Source: Bromus sterilis
Lineage: Eukaryota; Streptophyta; Magnoliopsida; Poales; Poaceae
NCBI GenBank assembly: GCA_950022295.1
Contig: OX465600.1
Coordinates: 312,118,031-312,182,030, forward strand
DNA: 64,000 nt
Direction: 5' to 3'
Shown here in pieces: positions 1 to 10,870 of the stretch. Made by a program: the position numbers and the translations under genes. Numbering within the stretch: position 1 is the stretch's first letter; each line of letters opens with the position of its first letter. Below the pieces are notes generated by a model. It saw nothing but the letters and a program-made list of their open reading frames with translations. It had not been told where the DNA came from and did no database searches.

Positions 1-415
1 TTCAAAGCAGATAGCTCGGTCAATTACTGCAGCAAATACTAATTTTCCTTCGTACATAACATCTCTATGGGCCATTTCATAGCAGTAACCAATCATCCGT
101 ATGACATTTTTATGCTGGACCTTCTTAAGGTTACGAAATTCATTTTCAAATGCCTCATCATTAATTCCAGGGACGGAAAAAAGCTTCTTGACAGCAATTT
201 CATCCCCATGAAGTACTGCCTGTTCACGTCAACCATTGGATATTTACATAAAACATAATGTGATTAGTTAATAGAACAAATGTAATATGATTAACAATAT
301 CTACCTTGTACACTTCTCCATAGCCACCACTACCAATTTTCATCTTCTCAGAAAAATTGTCTGTGATTGTTCTTAACATATGCAATTCGATAGGTCTTAC
401 ATCCGATGATGACAT
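1..415 (-). CDS. Receptor-like Ser/Thr protein kinase, 5' part, runs off the left edge
   Basis: Two coding exons are visible. Exon 1 is 415-305 (37 codons) and ends at a GT donor at 304-303. Intron 304-220 ends in ACAG. Exon 2 is 219-1 (73 codons, phase 0) and is still open at the window edge. The 110 visible residues contain the glycine-rich loop IGSGGYGEVYK (27-37), the ATP-binding lysine in IAVKK (K48), a helix-C glutamate (about E64) and the HKNVIRMIGYCYE segment. Catalytic and activation loops lie outside the window. The ATG at 415 is the first in frame after a stop-containing leader. Introns placed directly after VYK in phase 0 are shared with the fusion gene at 10871, but the sequences are clearly diverged. 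It belongs to the cytoplasmic-type grass RLK family; whether it stands alone or is also fused to an NLR cannot be seen. Confidence 0.8.
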
Positions 416-474
416 TTTCTCCAACAAGTTATTCTTTTCAGGAGACCGTCAGTAAGACTGGGTAACGTCTAAAC

Positions 475-997
475 CTGCAGATTGACAAATTGTGGATTAA
501 GACTGTGTAATGTCTAAACCTGCAGAATGACATGTTGATGATAGTTTCATGACATATTCTTTCTTAATTTTGCACTGACACATAAACACAAAAGTAAAAG
601 TAAAAAATATTTTTTAAAGACTAGCCCGATATCTATTTTTTTAAGATGTAGGTAAATATGTAAACCACCAAATATCTCAGAACATCTGGCCTACTTTCGT
701 GACAATATTCCAGGCAGATTATAAGCTGAAGAAGCTATATGAAGCAAGAGCAGCGACACTTGAACTTACCTGGAGTCAAGACACAGCTAGCAGGAAGTGA
801 GTTGTTGCCTTCTCGGGGAGGATGATCCCATCTAGAAGCTCTTAAATAGAGGAAAGTGAGCCGGTTGGTGGCCAAAAAAAGTAAAAGAACAGATACACAA
901 AGTATGTTGGAGTGACTATGATACAAGTACAGCCATAACAATAGTATGTTGACCAGGCTTCGTTGTTGCAAATTAATCAAGTGATACTATATATAGC
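475..997 (-). promoter_or_regulatory. Probable promoter and 5' leader with UTR intron of the left-edge kinase
   Basis: On the minus strand a TATATATA box lies at about 996-987. A strong donor CCAG|GTAAGT falls at 770, and an acceptor TCTGCAG falls at 475. Splicing these would give a leader exon (about 960-771), a 5'-UTR intron (770-475) and the exon carrying the ATG at 415. The reading frame through the splice meets a stop before the ATG, so the leader is most likely untranslated. This is inference from motifs only. Confidence 0.4.
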
Positions 998-1000
998 ATG

Positions 1001-1690
1001 TCACAGAACAGAGGATATGCGTGAGAAAATTTTGACTAACCCAAAAGGCTTCCAGTTTAAGTTTGTAACTTTGTATTTACATATCAAATTTTTATTCTAA
1101 CAGAACCAATTGTAAGATTTATTGTGTGTAGATCTGTTTAAATCATCTCAAAAGCTAGTCAACCTGTCCTTTAACATCCTTGGGTCATCAAGGGCCATCC
1201 AGCCATATTAGAGAAAGAACACTTGTAAGTTTTAATTTTCACGAGAATGGACTTTTAAAACCGGGTTTAGGTGCACCCACTATATGCATGTCAGCATGTG
1301 TCACCCAACAAAAAGTCCAGCAAATCAGCATGTACCTGTACATTGGGAGGACGAAGTGAGAAGCAGGAGAGAAGGGAGCTCAGCTCAGGGTACATCAGCA
1401 TGGTTGCTACTAGATACTAGAGCCGGCAAAACACTCTAACCAGGCATCCATCGCATGCTTCAAGGTTCTTCCAAAGTTGCATCCATCGCACTCTAACCAG
1501 GCACTCACCCATGGAAGGCCACCGCGTTGCGGTGCTTCCAAAGTTTCCAAATCTTCCAAACACTTTGATCAGTAATTTCAATGTTTTCATTCTATATTTA
1601 GACACATTTTTGTACTGGTTTTCGAGCTTATATTATCTTCTCATTTGATTTTATTATTTTTAACAATTATTTACGCATTTTTCTAACAAG
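1001..1690. other. No gene seen
   Basis: AT-rich sequence with scattered short reading frames and no recognisable domain. A short duplicated phrase containing CTCTAACCAGGCA at 1436-1510 is the only local repeat noticed. Confidence 0.5.
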
Positions 1691-1721
1691 TTACCGTAGC
1701 AACGCACAAAGAATCATCTAG
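1691..1721 (+). mobile_element. Helitron-like 3' terminus (decayed)
   Basis: The sequence CCGTAGCAACGCACAAAG followed by ATCTAG|T resembles the common grass Helitron 3' end: a short hairpin, then CTAG, inserted before T. The hairpin is imperfect. The element body would lie to the left; no 5' TC end could be assigned. Confidence 0.35.
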
Positions 1722-1734
1722 TAACAAACCGTGA

Positions 1735-2830
1735 GAGCTACAGGAGAGCCGGGCTGTATAGTGCCTGCACCTAGCTAGTAGTTGGCATTATTGACACGGA
1801 AGAAACCGTGTCGACATTGGCATTGTGATGCAACTTGCAGGTAATTTAACATCAAATCTCGTGCTATGTCACCAAACCATTACCGTGTCTTGCTATAATA
1901 TGCACGCCATGTTCGCTTTCGTTTTGGTATATTTTATGGGAAGGGTAGTTAGTCTAATAGTCTTATCCCTGAATACAAACCACTGCTCTGACTTCTGAAC
2001 GTCCGGGCAAGCTGATTGGTTCGGACAACGTGTTGTCATTACATCTTGACATGTCTAGACTCGGTCTAACTATTTCAAAATGTCCATCCAGCATATATAC
2101 CAAGGAGTTACTGAACAGGACTCGTCCACAAGAAGGTGGTGTACCCAACCACAAGCACCAGCTTGACTGTACCAAGCCTTATTGCACATGTCCGTTCATT
2201 ATCTCTTTCCGTCTTGCGTATTCTGACATTAGAACCGGTCTTGACTAATTTTGCACTAATAAATTGTCCACTAGAACAAGGCTGAAAGCTGCTTATTAAT
2301 TCTCAACTTTTGTCATATGGTAGGATATTCCATATGGTATTATGTGAAAAACAAAGATAGACACCAGGGAAGTTGGTGACAAGTTCTTTCCAACTTGTAA
2401 ATACAGATCGTCATGACATCCTAGCTAATTATTGCAGCTGTGTACAGTCAAGTCAACCCTTCTTATGCTTAATTAATGAAACAACTCTTGTTAGATACAA
2501 CTACATATCATATCCACCCGCAAAAAAAAGTGACAAGTATGATAACGTGTGACACGAGTATTTAACTTGCACTTGTCCTGATTGTTTATGCAACTATATT
2601 CAGCCAGCATTGAAATTGATGTATAAAACTGGTTAAGAAGTTTCTCAAATGCCAAATGTCAGCTAGCATCAATGCTCGCACCAATTCAGAGTAGCTACTT
2701 TTGCACAGAACCAGCCAGCCATCGCATCTTGCCAGCTTCACACCATACCACTCTAGCTCGTGAAAGGTTTTCCCAATGAGAAAGGCACTTCGGTGCAAGG
2801 CAAGTCATCATGTGGTACACACTGGGGAGA
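1735..2830. repeat. Diverged duplicated block A (partner at 4500-5030)
   Basis: Several stretches recur in the same order in 4500-5030: a CATGTCGACATTG-like phrase, then a TTGCAGGTAATTTAA phrase, a GTCACCAAACC phrase, a CAAGTCAACCC phrase, and a CACTTGTCCTGATT / CACTCGTCTTGATT pair. The copies are interrupted by small insertions. No protein domain is seen. In block A the segment lies just upstream of the decayed kinase copy, so it probably represents duplicated upstream flank of a kinase gene. Confidence 0.45.
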
Positions 2831-3035
2831 CCTCTAGTGTTATTGGTATCAGTTGAAAACCTCACAATTTTTGTGTTATCTCATACGTGAAGGTTATGTA
2901 TTCGTGCAATTTCCACTATTTGATATCATATATGCCACTGAGGGTCCCGTCAGATAATGCAAGGAGCATGCCATGTTATTCTTCTTCTCTACATGAAATA
3001 TATACACTTCTATTTTCTGTACGTACAGCTGATAT

Positions 3036-4312
3036 AACTGCAGAAATGTGTATAGCATTACATGACTTAATTAACATTACAAATGGATTCTCAGCGTCTA
3101 TAAGAAATATGTGTGTATGATAGGCATGTAACTGCAGAAATGTGTATAGCATTACATGACTTCAATTTTTTTTGGAAAAGGATTACATGACTTGATTAAC
3201 ATTCGAAATATTACCCCACGCATTGCAATGGGAATTCCTTCAAAATCTATATACGCTGATAGGCATAAGAGTATACAAATTACGATACATTACTAAGTGA
3301 ACATACAAAATTCAATTTATCATAGTTGAGATACTAAATTTATTCGAGACGATGTAGATCGTTGCATGTGAAGATAAATAACTTAAATAACCCTATAGTG
3401 GATTCTGCTTTATAGATAGGAAGGGGTGTTTACGGAGACGTTTATAAGTTAAGAGTTATTACTTGATATTTTGTGTGTCAATAAATATATCAGCACTAAC
3501 AACAAACAACCCAGCTATAAACAATAATTATGAAAAATTGTTATGTTAAGCACAGGCAGTTTACAATGACAGAGAGGTTGATGTGTCAAGTTGCTTCATG
3601 TCGATACAGTGCAAGGAATTTATGACCAACAATATATCAATGAAGTTGATAACCTTCACTAGTAGAAAACAGGGCTTTGGTCCTAGCCAGATCAGAGCAT
3701 TGATCCCGGTTGTGTTACGAACCGGGAAAAATGGGAGCATTAGTTCCGGTTCGAGAGGCTAGGACGCCGGCTGAGCATCGGCATGCATCGGTCCCGGTTC
3801 GTCTAGGACCTTGAGTCCCGGTTGGAGACACAAACCGGGACTAAAGGGTGTCATGACCTTTAGTCCCGGTTGGTGTCGGTTGGAAAAACCAACCGAGACA
3901 AAAAAAATATTTTTTCAGAATTTTGACCGGGAAGATAGAACTTTAGTCCCGGTTGGAGACACGAACTGGGACTAAAGGTTATTTTTTGAAAAAAATTGAA
4001 ATGTCAATAACTTTTGCGTACGAACTCAGAAAAAATTGAAATTGGTTACATGAAAATCTGAATCCGCTCTAAACAGCCCAAGGCCGTTTGTGATTTCCTT
4101 TTATATTTTCAAAATTACCAAGGGAAATATGAAAGCAGGAAGATTTAAGTTTTTTCCCGAGATTAGTTTTTTTTGAAATTAATAATTATATTATATATAA
4201 AGATTATTATTACTTAATCATTATTGTTTATGTTAATAATTATATTATATATAGAACTGAAATTTAATAACATGATTTTCTTATGCGCTTTAGCGCTACC
4301 GGATTCCTTACG
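3036..4312 (+). pseudogene. Decayed duplicate of kinase exons 1-2 of the Tsn1-like gene
   Basis: Three stretches match the 10871 gene in order. (1) 3010-3098 matches the end of the leader and the start of exon 1 (CTGATATAAC, GAAATGTGTATA, then an ITNGFS-type phrase); the ATG is lost. (2) 3410-3455 matches the glycine-loop codons (GGAGACGTTTATAAG against GGAGACGTTTACAAG). (3) 3487-3655 matches intron 1 and the start of exon 2, including TTAAGCACAGG and ATCAATGAAGTTG. A CACTA-type insertion at 3657 then breaks it. Intron-2-like sequence resumes at 4253-4312 (TATGATTTTCT and AGCGCTACCGGA phrases). Frameshifts, the lost start and the missing later exons make it nonfunctional. An internal repeat of the exon-1 phrase occurs at 3127-3205. 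Confidence 0.75.
3657..4250. mobile_element. Truncated CACTA-type nonautonomous element
   Basis: It begins with CACTAGTAGAAAACAGGGCT, nearly identical to the right terminal repeat (reverse complement) of the complete element at 19194-19912. Subterminal TCCCGGTT / AACCGGGA repeats follow in both orientations. The other terminus is missing, and the AT-rich right part (about 4140-4250) may be other sequence. It interrupts the decayed kinase copy within exon 2. Confidence 0.6.
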
Positions 4313-4337
4313 GACCGGAAAGCCTGGTCACCTGTTA

Positions 4338-4470
4338 GACCTCCCACAATAGGATTATCATAGCTAGTATCATTCATGCCAACTAAGCAAAATTATTGAT
4401 GTGACATAATTCTTTGCTTAGTTGTCATGCATGCATGATACTAGTTATGATATACTCATTGGGGAAGGTC
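4338..4470. mobile_element. Tourist-type MITE, 133 bp
   Basis: Terminal inverted repeats are GACCTCCCACAATAGG on the left and the complement of CATTGGGGAAGGTC on the right. The TTA target duplications at 4335-4337 and 4471-4473 are perfect. These mark a PIF/Harbinger-type miniature element. Confidence 0.75.
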
Positions 4471-4499
4471 TTAGAGATTAAGTGAATGCACAAAACGAT

Positions 4500-5030
4500 G
4501 GCAGCTGAAGTAGAAGATGCCTAGCTAGTTGGCCTTGATGACAAGAAGGATTCCATGTCGACATTGCCATCGCGATCGGTTGCAGCAGCAGCTTGCAGGT
4601 AATTTAAGGTCGGATCACATGCTTTGTCACCAAACCGTGGGCCGGAAACCTTCAACGCCCAGGGTAGTTGATCAGCCTTATCTTTGAATATGACAGATCT
4701 TGAAGATGATTGGTCCAACTATTTCAAAATGTTTCGTTCAACTACTCCACCAGCTTGCCCATAGACATACAAGGCCTTATTATGCCCAGCTAACAATTGC
4801 ATCATCATAGAGCCAAGTCAACCCCTTATCAGTTACCATCATGCCCGCAAAACCAAACCATCTCATCTATCGTGCATCATCAATATCTAATTTGCACTCG
4901 TCTTGATTTGTTACGCAACTGCTGCATATTGAGGTTGAGCTATAAGGATCCATCAATACCCGGCCTCGCAGAGCTAGCTACCGGTGCTTTTTGGGCGGTC
5001 ATCAGGCATTCCGTTTCCTAATCCTCCTGG
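4500..5030. repeat. Diverged duplicated block B (partner at 1735-2830)
   Basis: It shares ordered short matches with block A. No kinase exon follows block B. It may be left-over flank from a tandem duplication that also produced the decayed kinase copy. Confidence 0.4.
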
Positions 5031-5712
5031 TTAGTGATATATGATTGCACTCTTTTCCGCTCTCCTGATTCCTAATAAGTTCCTGCTTCACAATTAAGTT
5101 CATTATAAGATCTTATGGTGTTCATGCCAGTTTTAGTTCTATTACTACGCATCTGTGTTCATCGTGTTCACTTCACAAACCATGTTCTATATATATATAC
5201 TATATCAGTCATCTTACCCATGAATATGTTCATCATAATACACAGAATACTAGGAAAATTAACTAAAGAATGCAAAAATTCTCTTGATGCATGGAGGCAT
5301 TTCGAGAGTACTCGTTTTCCCTGTTCTCTTCTACAGCTGAAGTGTTGTTGGCACTTTCGGATTTTTCATGCTTTCCTTCTCTATTCGGGCCACTTTGTAA
5401 CTCCTAATGTTAATACAACAACCGAAAAATATTTCATGATTCTAAATTCGATGGATGTGGATCCACGTGATTCCATGGATTGAAGGTACGTAATCAGTTG
5501 GATGTATGGTGAAGGCATCTAAGATTTATCAAGCTTCTTCTAAAGCACGACAACTTCTCCTTAATTAATCATCAGATCTTCACCAATTTGATACAATACC
5601 AAACTTGTTAACACATATCTCAGACACAATATTTGTATTATGGACCTATAATAACTATAAATGTCCATTAGCTGGTAACTCACGAATCCACAGAAAATAG
5701 ATAGATCTGCTG

Positions 5713-5853
5713 CTAATCAGCTATACCAGAACCATGGCTGTCGTCTTTCGGTTTCCTCCTCAACATGGTGAGACTCCTCTCGTCGTGTAGTCCATGTGAT
5801 ATGACATGTGAGCAGAGCACCAGAAGAAGAACAGCTAGGGTGGATGCTGCCAT
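5713..5853 (-). CDS. Possible small secreted peptide, 46 aa
   Basis: From the ATG at 5853 the minus strand encodes a short protein. Its first 21 residues (MAASTLAVLLLVLCSHVISHG) look like a signal peptide: a hydrophobic core and small residues before a plausible cleavage site. A short charged tail rich in R, K, D and H follows (ERSLTMLRRKPKDDSHGSG). No known peptide-hormone box (CLE, CEP, PSK, RALF) was recognised. The frame is open upstream to 5958, so the start is a choice based on the signal peptide. It could be chance or a relic; no promoter was identified. Confidence 0.3.
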   Translation of the reverse strand: MAASTLAVLLLVLCSHVISHGLHDERSLTMLRRKPKDDSHGSGIAD

Positions 5854-5859
5854 ATAGGA

Positions 5860-7717
5860 AGGAAAGAAGCTCGGAGGAAGAGGTTGCTGGATGTAGAAAC
5901 GTGACGTGTTGGTGGAGAGCCACCAGTGAAAGTGAATCCGGCAGCGGAGAAGGTCCATCGACGGAGATGTGTAGCCTTAAGATTCCTTTTTTTTTCGTTG
6001 TAATCCACATACCTAGAACTGCAATTCATACTCATATCTCTTAAGCGCTCAGGTGAATACTGTCGCTGAGTAAATCTCTTCATAAAATGTGCCATGAACC
6101 CAGCTAACACTACGTAAGTAGAGGGACCAAGAGTCACCAGTCTAATACTGAAGTCCAAGACCGCATCTCTGAACCTCGACGGTACAGGAGGGAGCGGCGC
6201 GCAGCCAAGAGATACACTGATGGAGATTTGGTAAAGTGATCCAACGTCTAAGCCTTTGCTTCCACTAGCTGGCAACACCAACTTTATAGCTAGCTCCAGT
6301 TCCCCTCTTTACTCACCTTGTTGGTCAAAATTCTGTTTCCCCTGTTCCTCTTTTCTGTCAAGTTGTACCACATAAACTTGATTGTGTGTGGATCTCTGGG
6401 TTACTATCAAAATGCATTTTGTTTCAGTTCAAGATCTCGTAAGTGGACATGGCATGTGGCGAAAATCTTCTCTTTAGTTTTTTAAAATAAAAGGTGTAAA
6501 GCAATTCCCTACAGTATAATGATAGGAATTCAAATTCGCATTGCACAGGAGTGGCAACCCCGCCTAGCTCTGGGAGTTCAGATCTATAGTGCAAGATCGA
6601 GGTCCTTAGCAGGAAGGCTACTATCCAGCTACGGTTGAGACAATCTCCTAGATTGTTGGTGGTGGTAGCCCGAGAAAGGAACGGGTTACCGGTTTTTTGA
6701 GTTGGACGGGTTGGTTCCTCCTGGACATTATATAAGTATCATAGTACTAACAAACATGCTCGGGCATTACAACAGGTAAATTATTTGGCATAACTACCTA
6801 GCTCAATAATGAACAACCATGAAGCCTTCTGCCCGCCATGGATATATAGCTAAGAAAAATAGCAAACATGATGGGTGTAAAGCAGCAAAAAGAAAAAGTA
6901 AGAAGAAACCCATAAGAATGATTACATAAGAAAGTAAAAAATGTTGTATACTTTCTTGGTCGTCCATGCATATATGCTTTTGTTTTGTGTATGCTATTCT
7001 TGAAGTCTCGCCATTTAGATGTATTAACTTTCTCTTCTGTTATGACATATGCTGATATGCAGGGTTCTTCATCACAACTGATTCTTTGTATGGTGTGTTG
7101 GCTTGCATTCACGGTTAGTTGTGATTTTCTTTATTCTAGCTTCCTTTTGTTCTAACAGCATAAAGGCGTATTTTTATTTTTCCGTGCACATTTTTTTGTC
7201 TTTTTGTGTTGGCTTCATGTTTGCATATTTCTTCATTTCTTGTATCCATATTTTTTGCAACTTTGTCGAATCTATAAATGGTTTGCGTTGCTGATAGGCT
7301 TCATGCCGCCTTGACAATTTTTGTTGTTTTATCTTTATTGGTCATCTGTGTGTACCCCTTATCTCTTTTCCTTTTTTGCTTCTTGGCATCCATGATTGGA
7401 GATTGCGGTCCAAATACTTTGCCTACATGAAAATCTTCTATTTTGTATAAGTTTATATTGTTCATTAAAAGGAAGAAAATGTTAGATTTTGTATCATAAG
7501 TTTAACATATGTAGCTATCCCTAACGAGTTGCTGACGTACAATAAAAATGGTGTGCACAGAGCACTTTCGTTCAAGTAATTTTACCTAGCTGCAAGTGTT
7601 CCTTCATAGTATCTTCAGAGGCGTTAAGCATGGCATAATTTTCCTGTTTTGAAACAATAACTTCATTGAGATGACTTCCTGAAATCCAAGAAACTCATAA
7701 ATTGGACATATTGGATG
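5860..7717. other. No gene seen
   Basis: AT-rich spacer. Open frames here are short and composition-driven; no domain, terminal repeat or target duplication was recognised. Confidence 0.5.
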
Positions 7718-7720
7718 TAA

Positions 7721-8003
7721 GAGCATCTCCAATAGTTTGTATGTAGCTGTTGTTGGTAAATTATCCATGTCCTCAACCAACAACCTATGATAAAAGTACT
7801 CCAATGGTTGTATGTAAGTCATTCAATAAAGATGAGAAAATAAATTTGGTTGCTCTCTATTTTCTCTTGGAGCTTGTGCAAGAGGTGTTGGTTAATCTAC
7901 ATATAACTTTATTTTTTTTACCTCATTTATTGCATGACACATCATCATTCTATCATAGGTGGCAAACTTATCAACACCTATCTTTCAACCATTGGAGATG
8001 TCC
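7721..8003. mobile_element. Tourist-type MITE, 283 bp
   Basis: The left end is GAGCATCTCCAATAG and the right end is ATTGGAGATGTCC, forming terminal inverted repeats. TAA duplications flank it at 7718-7720 and 8004-8006. The same terminal family appears at 58297 and 41563. Confidence 0.7.
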
Positions 8004-8109
8004 TAAGGGGGGAGAACTACGACTATTTAATACCAAATCAACCTTGGGGAAAGCTATACTGCGTCGTCGCACCAGTGCACTACCGTGCGGCGGATGGGCT
8101 GGTACTAGG

Positions 8110-8790
8110 AGATTCGTGTGCGTGTGTTAGCTTTTGTTTATCTGAATTTTTGAAAGTTTTATCTCTCAAACCGTTAACTCAATTAACGATTCTTTCGTAT
8201 CATTAGCTTTCTTGTGATGAGATCTTCAAAAATAGATCACATGTTAACATATTTTAACAACTTTTTTTCATCAGTACTTGCCACATTATTTTAGTTACTT
8301 ACCTGATAAATTATCCATATAGTTTCCATATTATATTTAAAAAGTTTTAAGTTGTCAGTTTTTGTAATACTTGGCTATCACAATCCAGTGTTTTTAGTTG
8401 TCAGAATTGTAATACCTGGTTTCCACATTTTAGAGATTTCAGTTGTCAGTTTTTGTACTACTTGGTTGTCACATTCAGTGTTTTCAGTTGTTAGAATTAT
8501 TATAGCATGTTGCCACATTTTAGAGTTTTTAGTTGTGAATTTTTTCAATACTTTGCTGTCACATTCAGTGTTTTCATATAAATAATCAACATATAAGTAA
8601 GTAACAGTAATGTGGCAAGTACTGATAAAAACAAAAGTTTTTCAAAATATATTGACATGGGATCTAGTTGTGAAGACCTAAACGCGAGAAAACTAATGAT
8701 GAAAACGAATCATCAATGAGTTTAACGGTTTAAAGATAAAACATTCCAGAAATTGAAAGCTAAAAAAACTAGCACCTTATACTTATAGAA
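8110..8790. mobile_element. Fold-back element with central tandem repeats
   Basis: The left arm (about 8130-8310) reads, in inverted form, in the right arm (about 8585-8780). Shared inverted phrases include AAACCGTTAA, GATCTTCA plus TAGATC, and ATCAGTACTTGCCACATTA. The loop (8353-8575) holds about four units of roughly 55-60 bp built on TTGTCAGTTTTTGTAATACTT and CACATT(T/C)AG phrases. The arms and general plan match the element at 50205-51215. There is no coding capacity. Confidence 0.65.
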
Positions 8791-8832
8791 GAGAGAAGTA
8801 GTGAAGCTAACGTTGTATATAAATATAATTAA

Positions 8833-8860
8833 CTAGATAACACCCCGCGCATTGCCGCGA
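8833..8860 (-). mobile_element. Helitron-like 3' terminus
   Basis: On the minus strand, CGCGGCAATGCGCG forms a 4-bp GC stem and is followed after GGGTGTTAT by CTAG|T, the Helitron 3' layout. The body would extend to the right. A 5' end was not found. Confidence 0.4.
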
Positions 8861-8929
8861 GATTCTAATGTTACAAAGTGTTTATAAGAAAGTGCACATT
8901 AAGAAGACAAATGATTTAGAAAATAGAAG

Positions 8930-9440
8930 GAAAAATGGTTTGTAGTGGCATGGTTTTTTACCTCTTGTTGTTGAAGCAAGAGAAACCGGAGTTGATGGCT
9001 TGCATACGACTTTGAAATCACCTTACTCAGGACAACCAGTTTTGCGGCAAAATTCTGACATTATTTTAGTATTTTGTTGGATGATTAAAAGGCCTTCATT
9101 GATCGCAATTAAAGAGGATAATGCAACCTGATGAGCCAATAGAGAAATATTAGCAAACAATAATTTTTCTAAATATTTAAAAGAAAGAAATATTTGTAGT
9201 GGGATGGGTTTTTTTACCACTCGTTGCTGAAGCAAGTGAAACCCGAGAAGATTTCTTGCATATGACAGCAAAATAAGTTTACGGATATGACACCAAATTT
9301 GTACATGATCTAACTTTTCCTTTTTGCGGTAATGATCTAATATTTTACTGGATGATCAAAAGTACTTTGTTGACCGCAATGCAAAGAAGACAATCCAACC
9401 TGATGCGTGAACATAAAAATATTTGCAAATAATAATTTAT
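8930..9440. repeat. Two direct copies of a ~250 bp unit
   Basis: The unit at about 8935-9185 recurs at about 9190-9440 with divergence. Shared phrases are TAGTGG(C/G)ATGG followed by a T run, TTG(T/C)TGAAGCAAG, TGGATGATTAAAAG / TGGATGATCAAAAG, and CAACCTGATG(A/C). It lies just inside the Helitron-like terminus, so it may be element body. Confidence 0.55.
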
Positions 9441-9924
9441 CTAAATTAATACAGTAATCAAATAAGGGAAATCAAGAAATCAACATAACGATGATGGAAC
9501 CAGAATCTGAAAATATGCAAATATATTACGACCATACAAACCGCTTGTCTACAGTACAAACCTTGAACAAACTTTCAACTTTAATATTTTTTACTTTCTC
9601 TAGGTAACTTGCTCAACCTGCATAGTGCTACGTATCTAATTAAGCACATATATTGCAAAAAAAGAAGTGTCAGTTTATGTTGGAACTGGAAAACAGAACA
9701 AAGGAATCACTGGATTTAAGCACTAACATGTAGGCTCTAAGCCTCTTACTCCCCCATGCAACAACTGGATGCCCCTACAGTGGAATCAGCAGACATGGTG
9801 ATTACTGATGAGTATGTCGAGTGTGCAGTAGGTGTCCAATCTGGAGTCATGGCAGCAGTTACGTGACGTGATTACCTGCTAGTGTAAGGATCAAAATTGG
9901 ATAGGTTAGTGAAGAAAGAACATC

Positions 9925-9926
<2 letters not shown>

Positions 9927-9962
<36 letters not shown>
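9927..9962. repeat. (GA)18 microsatellite
   Basis: An uninterrupted GA dinucleotide run of 36 bases. Confidence 0.95.
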
Positions 9963-9964
<2 letters not shown>

Positions 9965-10550
9965 CCTGGTAGGAGATGGATCTAGATAATGAAGTGCAAG
10001 GAGAGAAATCCCTGTAATGGCCTAGTGAAGTGGATCCGATTGACCCCGCAAAAAAAAAAGTGGATCCGATTGAGAAGACTATGGGGTGGCCGCCTGGTAA
10101 GAAGGGGAAACGATGGGTTAGAAATTGATTGTGCACTTCGGTTAGAACTTTTTTACCTCTCTACTTTACTGATGGAATAAATTGGAGCGCTAGAATTTGG
10201 AACACCCATTTCAGTGAGGAGAGTAAACGAAGATGATGTGGCTTCAGGAATAATAGCGTAGCAGAATATGCATGCATGCACATGCATGGCCTGGCTGCAT
10301 GATGAGGTGGAGTAGCTGCATGTTAAAAGAATTAGTAGTAGTAGGAGTAACTTTTTAAGAATGTAAGATGTAAGATAAGATGATTAGTAAGATATCATGC
10401 TTAAAGAATGGATGCTAGCGAGTGGCCGCCGCACAAAAACACCTGTATGCGGCGCCGCTAGATAGCAAAGTCCATCAACCTTTTATTCAGTGCGCTCCAA
10501 CATTATGTACTGGATCGACATGTTTTGAGTTCGATTCCCATCACCAGCAC

Positions 10551-10870
10551 GTATATATATTTGCTGCCCTCCTCTCTGCTTCAGACTCCTTCAGAGTAAC
10601 GCGATAGTGGACCGGATTTGTTGGGCCTGAACGTCTCAGAACAAAATAGAAACTGATTGACATACAGAAAAAGGGCGATGGATGAAACTGACATACAAAA
10701 ATAGGGAGGAAAAAAATATTCCTTTGTTTATTAGTAGGTACAAGAAGGGTCAGATATTCCCTGTGAACTATTTCTTCTCAGAGCGATTATCTTTTCTCTG
10801 CATTATCTAAAAATTTGTTTTCTTGTATGTACAGAAGGTCTAAGCTAGGCAGCTAGCTAGCTGATATAAC
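10551..10870 (+). promoter_or_regulatory. Candidate TATA box and 5' leader of the Tsn1-like gene
   Basis: GTATATATAT at 10551-10560 is the best TATA-like motif ahead of the start codon. A plausible acceptor (TGTATGTACAG) ends at 10834, so a 5'-UTR intron may precede the short leader 10835-10870. The same acceptor and leader phrase (GTACAG, CTGATATAAC) is kept in the decayed copy at 3025-3045, which supports its being part of the ancestral gene. Transcription start is not determinable here. Confidence 0.35.

Noticed and set aside
10519..10545. GTTCGATTCC phrase as a tRNA B box
   Set aside because: No A box at the proper distance and no cloverleaf could be formed.
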